From contig JANSYI010000003.1 of NCBI GenBank assembly GCA_024742475.1, positions 62,001-126,000 of the forward strand: 64,000 nucleotides of DNA, in the 5' to 3' direction. The DNA comes from a bacterium (lineage in GTDB: Bacteria > Myxococcota_A > Polyangia > Nannocystales > Nannocystaceae). The stretch's first letter is position 1. The number at the start of each line of letters is the position of its first letter. A program made the position numbers and the translations under genes. The notes beneath the pieces are model-generated. The model made no database searches, was not told the origin of the DNA, and was given only the letters and a program-made list of their open reading frames with translations. This document shows positions 62,451 through 64,000 of this stretch, piece after piece.

Positions 62451-64000
62451 GTGCGCGCCTTGAAGGTCCACCTCATCGGCGTCGCCGGCACCGGCATGGG
62501 TGCGCTCGCTCAGCTCCTCCAGGCGGCCGGGCACGAGGTCCGGGGGTCCGACACCGGGATCTACCCGCCCATGTCCGACCAGCTCGACGCGGCGGGCATC
62601 CAGGTCATGGTGGGGTTTCACCCCGACAACCTCGCGTGGGGGCCCGACTGCGTCGTCGTGGGCAACGTGTGCTCCTCGACCCATCCCGAGGTCGTCGCGG
62701 CACAGGAGAGGGAGATCCCCCGCGAGAGCTTTCCGAGCATGGTCGCTCGGGCGCTCCTGCCCACCCGCCGCAGCCTCGTCGTCGCCGGGACCCACGGCAA
62801 GACCACGACCTCGAGCCTGTGCGCGTGGCTGCTCGAGGCGTGCGGGCTCGAGCCCAGCTACCTGATCGGGGGCGTGCCGCTCAACCTCGGGCGCGGCGCC
62901 CGTCTGCGCGAGGGCGGCCCGATCGTGCTCGAGGGGGACGAGTACGACTCGGCGTTCTTCGACAAGGGCTCGAAGTTCCTCCACTACCAAGCCAAGCGCG
63001 CCATCCTGACCAGCGTCGAGTACGACCACGTCGACATCTTCGACACGTTCGAGCAGATGCGGGAGACCTTCCGCAAGTTCGTGCGGACCATCGATCCTGC
63101 GGGCGACCTCATCGTCAACCAGGAGAACGCCGAGGCGATGGGCGTGGCGGCGCATGCCGAGTGCACGGTGCTCACCTACCGCGTGCAGCCCGAAGGCGGA
63201 GACCCCAACGCCGCCGACTACACCGCCGTCTTGGCGTCCAGCGAGGTCAAGCGGACGCGCTTCGAGGTGTTCGAACGCGGGCAGAGCCTGGGGTCGTTCA
63301 CCACCCAACTGTTCGGCACCTACAACGTCGGCAACGCGCTGGCCGCCATCGCCCTCGCGCGACGAGAGGGGGCGTCGGCCCAAGCGCTGCAAAGCGCGCT
63401 CGCTCGCTTCCGCGGGGTCAAGAAGCGGCAGGAGCTCCTGGGCATCGCCGCCGGGGTCCGGGTGGTCGAAGACTTCGCGCACCACCCGACGGCGGTCCAG
63501 CTGACCGTCACCGCTCTGCGCAAGCGCTACGCGTCGAAGGCCCTGCACGTCTGCTTCGAGCCGCGCAGCAGCAGCTCGCGCCGGGCCGAGTTCGCCGAGG
63601 GCTACGTGCGCTCGTTCGACGCGGCCTCGTCGGTCTACGTCGCGCCGGTGCACAGGCCAGACAAGGTGAGCGACGAGCAGCGGCTCGACACCGAGGCGCT
63701 CGCCGCAAAGATCCAGGCCCGCGGGGTGTCCGCGCGTGCCTACGACGACATCGAGGCGCTGCGGGAGGCCGTGCTCGAGCGCGCCGTGCCGGGCGACACC
63801 GTCGTCTTGCTCTCCTCGGGAAGCTTCTCGGGGCTGGGCCCCAGCCTGCTGTTCGGCTTCGGTGACCCGGTCACCTTCGCCAAGGACGCCGACGCGCCGG
63901 CGATCTCCGCCCTGCTCGACGGCTACGGGCAGCCGAGGGTCGTGCCCGACGCCGAGGTCGAGACGCTGGTCCTCCGCTCCCCGGGCACCGTCGACGGCTG
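62451..64000 (+). CDS. mpl: UDP-N-acetylmuramate:L-Ala-gamma-D-Glu-meso-DAP ligase (3' partial), extended C-terminus
   Basis: Open from the GTG at 62451 to the window edge (516 codons). Mpl recycles murein tripeptide onto UDP-MurNAc. Motifs: VHLIGVAGTGMGALAQLLQ, VVAGTHGKTTTSSLCAWLL (ATP loop, about residue 108), LEGDEYDSAFFDKGSKFLHY, GTYNVGNALAAIALARREGA, VKKRQELLG and EDFAHHPTAV. The usual end of the family (SSGSFSGL, about residue 460) is passed here, and about 50 further residues follow (DADAPAISALLDGYGQP...), resembling the start of a GNAT acetyltransferase domain. The gene continues beyond the window. Confidence 0.93.
   Translation, partial: MRALKVHLIGVAGTGMGALAQLLQAAGHEVRGSDTGIYPPMSDQLDAAGIQVMVGFHPDNLAWGPDCVVVGNVCSSTHPEVVAAQEREIPRESFPSMVARALLPTRRSLVVAGTHGKTTTSSLCAWLLEACGLEPSYLIGGVPLNLGRGARLREGGPIVLEGDEYDSAFFDKGSKFLHYQAKRAILTSVEYDHVDIFDTFEQMRETFRKFVRTIDPAGDLIVNQENAEAMGVAAHAECTVLTYRVQPEGGDPNAADYTAVLASSEVKRTRFEVFERGQSLGSFTTQLFGTYNVGNALAAIALARREGASAQALQSALARFRGVKKRQELLGIAAGVRVVEDFAHHPTAVQLTVTALRKRYASKALHVCFEPRSSSSRRAEFAEGYVRSFDAASSVYVAPVHRPDKVSDEQRLDTEALAAKIQARGVSARAYDDIEALREAVLERAVPGDTVVLLSSGSFSGLGPSLLFGFGDPVTFAKDADAPAISALLDGYGQPRVVPDAEVETLVLRSPGTVDG

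Overview
The window is GC-rich chromosomal DNA with dense coding, many 4-base start/stop overlaps, Hanks-type Ser/Thr kinases, DUF4388 and PilZ proteins, DUF2383 proteins and long Thr/Ser/Asp-rich Cys-rich lipoproteins. This mix is typical of myxobacteria, and the lipoprotein style suggests the Nannocystis/Plesiocystis side of the group. That placement is inference from gene content. No rRNA, tRNA, CRISPR array, insertion sequence or prophage was seen.

Layout. 1-8.6 kb: the tail of a PhoD-like phosphatase, then envelope and stress genes (small lipoproteins, an amphipathic coiled-coil lipoprotein, a DUF2383 protein, an amidoligase/glutamine-amidotransferase pair, three tiny acidic lipoproteins around a bidirectional terminator, an OmpA lipoprotein, and YtxH/DUF883-like small proteins). 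8.6-14.8 kb: an acetolactate-synthase-like enzyme, a succinate-semialdehyde-type dehydrogenase, a second OmpA lipoprotein, a USP-USP-DUF2383 fusion and a sigma-70 factor. 14.8-21 kb: signalling, with a kinase and companion membrane protein, and a cluster of two histidine kinases and a receiver, one kinase having an ethylene-receptor-type sensor. 21-29.3 kb: BioY, a probable selenocysteine peroxiredoxin-glutaredoxin, a CaiB-type CoA-transferase, Mfd and two parvulin/SurA-like proteins.

29.3-45 kb: a third kinase, PBP4, a receiver with Glu in place of Asp, a DUF4388 protein, a tandem double kinase with a second copy of the companion membrane protein, a second C26 amidotransferase with an alkaline-phosphatase-superfamily enzyme, FumC, and a CASTOR/POLLUX-like channel. 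44-47.3 kb: Cys-rich lipoproteins, two of them convergent paralogues, with visibly lower GC. 47.5-52.1 kb: an unusual bc-complex operon (Rieske protein, cytochrome b fused to three c-heme domains, metallophosphatase-like multiheme lipoprotein). 52.2-58.6 kb: a CGDG-repeat lipoprotein, a TPR lipoprotein with a decayed partial copy, a split DUF4331 pair and a small c-type cytochrome. 58.6-64 kb: HemD with a degenerate methylase half, MnmG, two PilZ proteins, and Mpl running off the window with an apparent extra C-terminal domain.

The most notable items are the in-frame TGA at the peroxidatic position of the peroxiredoxin with a SECIS-like hairpin just downstream (21769-22521), and the bacterial ethylene-receptor-like kinase in which every known copper/ethylene-site residue is kept at exact spacing (19034-20485).
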